NCBI GenBank assembly: GCA_030632625.1
Contig: DAOVUK010000264.1
Span: 1-5,379 of the forward strand
Origin: Gammaproteobacteria bacterium
GTDB lineage: Bacteria > Pseudomonadota > Gammaproteobacteria > GRL18
Reading direction: 5' to 3'
Length of the DNA: 5,379 nt
Made by a program: the position numbers and the translations under genes. Below the pieces are notes generated by a model that saw only the letters and a program-made list of their open reading frames with translations, was not told where the DNA came from and ran no database searches. Position 1 is the stretch's first letter. Every line of letters begins with the position of its first letter. Positions 4,774 through 5,379 of the stretch are shown piece by piece.

Positions 4774-5379
4774 TCAGGATCTATATAAAACGCCCAGATC
4801 ATACGAACGTTGAATACACTGCCTTCGTCCACAGACGCCGAGCGCACTGTATAACTTGTTAATGTGAGTTTTTACGGTCGCCAGGCTGACAGATAATTTC
4901 TCTGCAATTTCTCCATTAGACATTCTATCTTCCATCAACTCTAAAACTTGAAGCTGACGTTTAGTGAGATGCAATCGGCTGGTAATTATGCTTCGGTTAG
5001 AATCTAAAGTATCAAGTCGATTGATAGCAGATTTAGCCTCAGGTGGAACATGCACTCGACCACTACAGCACTCTCTAAATGCAAGAATCATTTTATCGGT
5101 GGAATAAAACTTGGGAACCACACCCCTGACTCCCATTTCCAGTAACATTTTGGATTGCCTGGAATCGATGACTGCCGAAATTACAACAATAGCCAGGTTG
5201 CTGTTAGAGCTTGTCAACTCTTCAAGTTGATACACCTCATCCATTGATTGTGTGTTGATTCCTAAAATCAACAGATCAATAGTGAAATCAGAATTACATA
5301 AAATACTCAAGCCATTATTCAGGCTACTTGCCGAAAACGTTCGACATCCAGAATCGATCCGTTTTAGCACTACCGATAA
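4774..5379 (-). CDS. NarL/FixJ-type LuxR-family regulator with degenerate receiver domain, 5'-partial
   Basis: A transcription regulator with an N-terminal receiver-like domain and a C-terminal LuxR helix-turn-helix. The frame stays open to the window edge (LSV precedes the GTG at 5370), and the visible part begins inside a receiver fold, so the true start and the acidic pocket should lie beyond 5379. Numbering from the GTG, the second half of the receiver is clear: IVVISAVID (61-69), GVRGVVPKFYS (80-90) and FRECCSGRVHVPPE (98-111). These keep the conserved Ser (65) and Lys (87). The phospho-acceptor strand reads IDLLILGINTQSMDE (31-45), with Gly37 where Asp is expected. The DNA-binding domain spans about 135-196, with LTKRQLQVLELM, SNGEIAEKLSVSLATVKTHI and LGV. 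It lies 266 bp upstream of the structural genes on the same strand and is a candidate local regulator of them, which is inference. Confidence 0.88.
   Translation of the reverse strand, partial: LSVVLKRIDSGCRTFSASSLNNGLSILCNSDFTIDLLILGINTQSMDEVYQLEELTSSNSNLAIVVISAVIDSRQSKMLLEMGVRGVVPKFYSTDKMILAFRECCSGRVHVPPEAKSAINRLDTLDSNRSIITSRLHLTKRQLQVLELMEDRMSNGEIAEKLSVSLATVKTHINKLYSALGVCGRRQCIQRSYDLGVLYRS

Noticed and set aside
4959..5045. Possible cyclic-di-GMP-binding W[FLM][TS]R motif in the regulator, as in VpsT
   Set aside because: The linker before the helix-turn-helix reads SIITSRLHL and has no tryptophan, so the motif is not met.

Overview
The window holds the cap, sheath and tube part of an extracellular contractile injection system (eCIS). 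These are phage-tail-like protein-translocation particles of the family that includes the Serratia antifeeding prophage (Afp), the Photorhabdus virulence cassettes (PVC), MACs and AlgoCIS. All supported genes lie on the minus strand, so the biological reading order runs from high to low coordinates. The DNA is moderately AT-rich, especially between genes. The response-regulator type and protein style suggest a Gram-negative bacterium, perhaps a gammaproteobacterium, but nothing here fixes the taxon. There is no integrase, IS element, tRNA, rRNA or CRISPR array.

Layout in transcription order: (1) 5379-4774, a NarL/FixJ-type LuxR-family regulator whose 5' end runs off the window and whose receiver domain appears to have lost its phospho-acceptor aspartate. 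(2) 4773-4508, an AT-rich intergenic stretch with a perfect 6-bp hairpin plus T-run facing the opposite strand, a pair of 8-bp direct repeats and a lone consensus -35 hexamer. (3) 4507-3932, a DUF4255 (Afp16/Pvc16-like) cap/tail-terminator protein. (4) 3927-3040, a 295-aa protein without a firm assignment, placed between cap and sheath and possibly a cap-associated component. (5) 3020-1479, a single long tail sheath protein of 513 aa. (6) 1432-974, the main inner-tube protein (Afp1/Pvc1-like). (7) 863-396, a second, divergent tube protein (Afp5/Pvc5-like). (8) 383-177, a small DUF5908 (Afp6-like) protein. (9) 177-1, the first 59 codons of an Afp7/Pvc7-like tube-initiator/hub protein, cut by the window edge.

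Together the genes encode the injector trunk: a contractile sheath around a tube of gp19-fold rings, closed by the DUF4255 cap and joined to the baseplate through the Afp5- and Afp7-like rings. The spike, gp25-like and PAAR proteins, wedges, fibres, tape measure, AAA+ ATPase and any toxin cargo are not in the window. By family synteny they should continue beyond the low-coordinate edge. The cap gene leads the cluster, whereas in Afp and PVC it comes last, and there is one sheath gene rather than three. The least understood elements are the 295-aa protein, the degenerate-receiver regulator and the noncoding region between that regulator and the cap gene.
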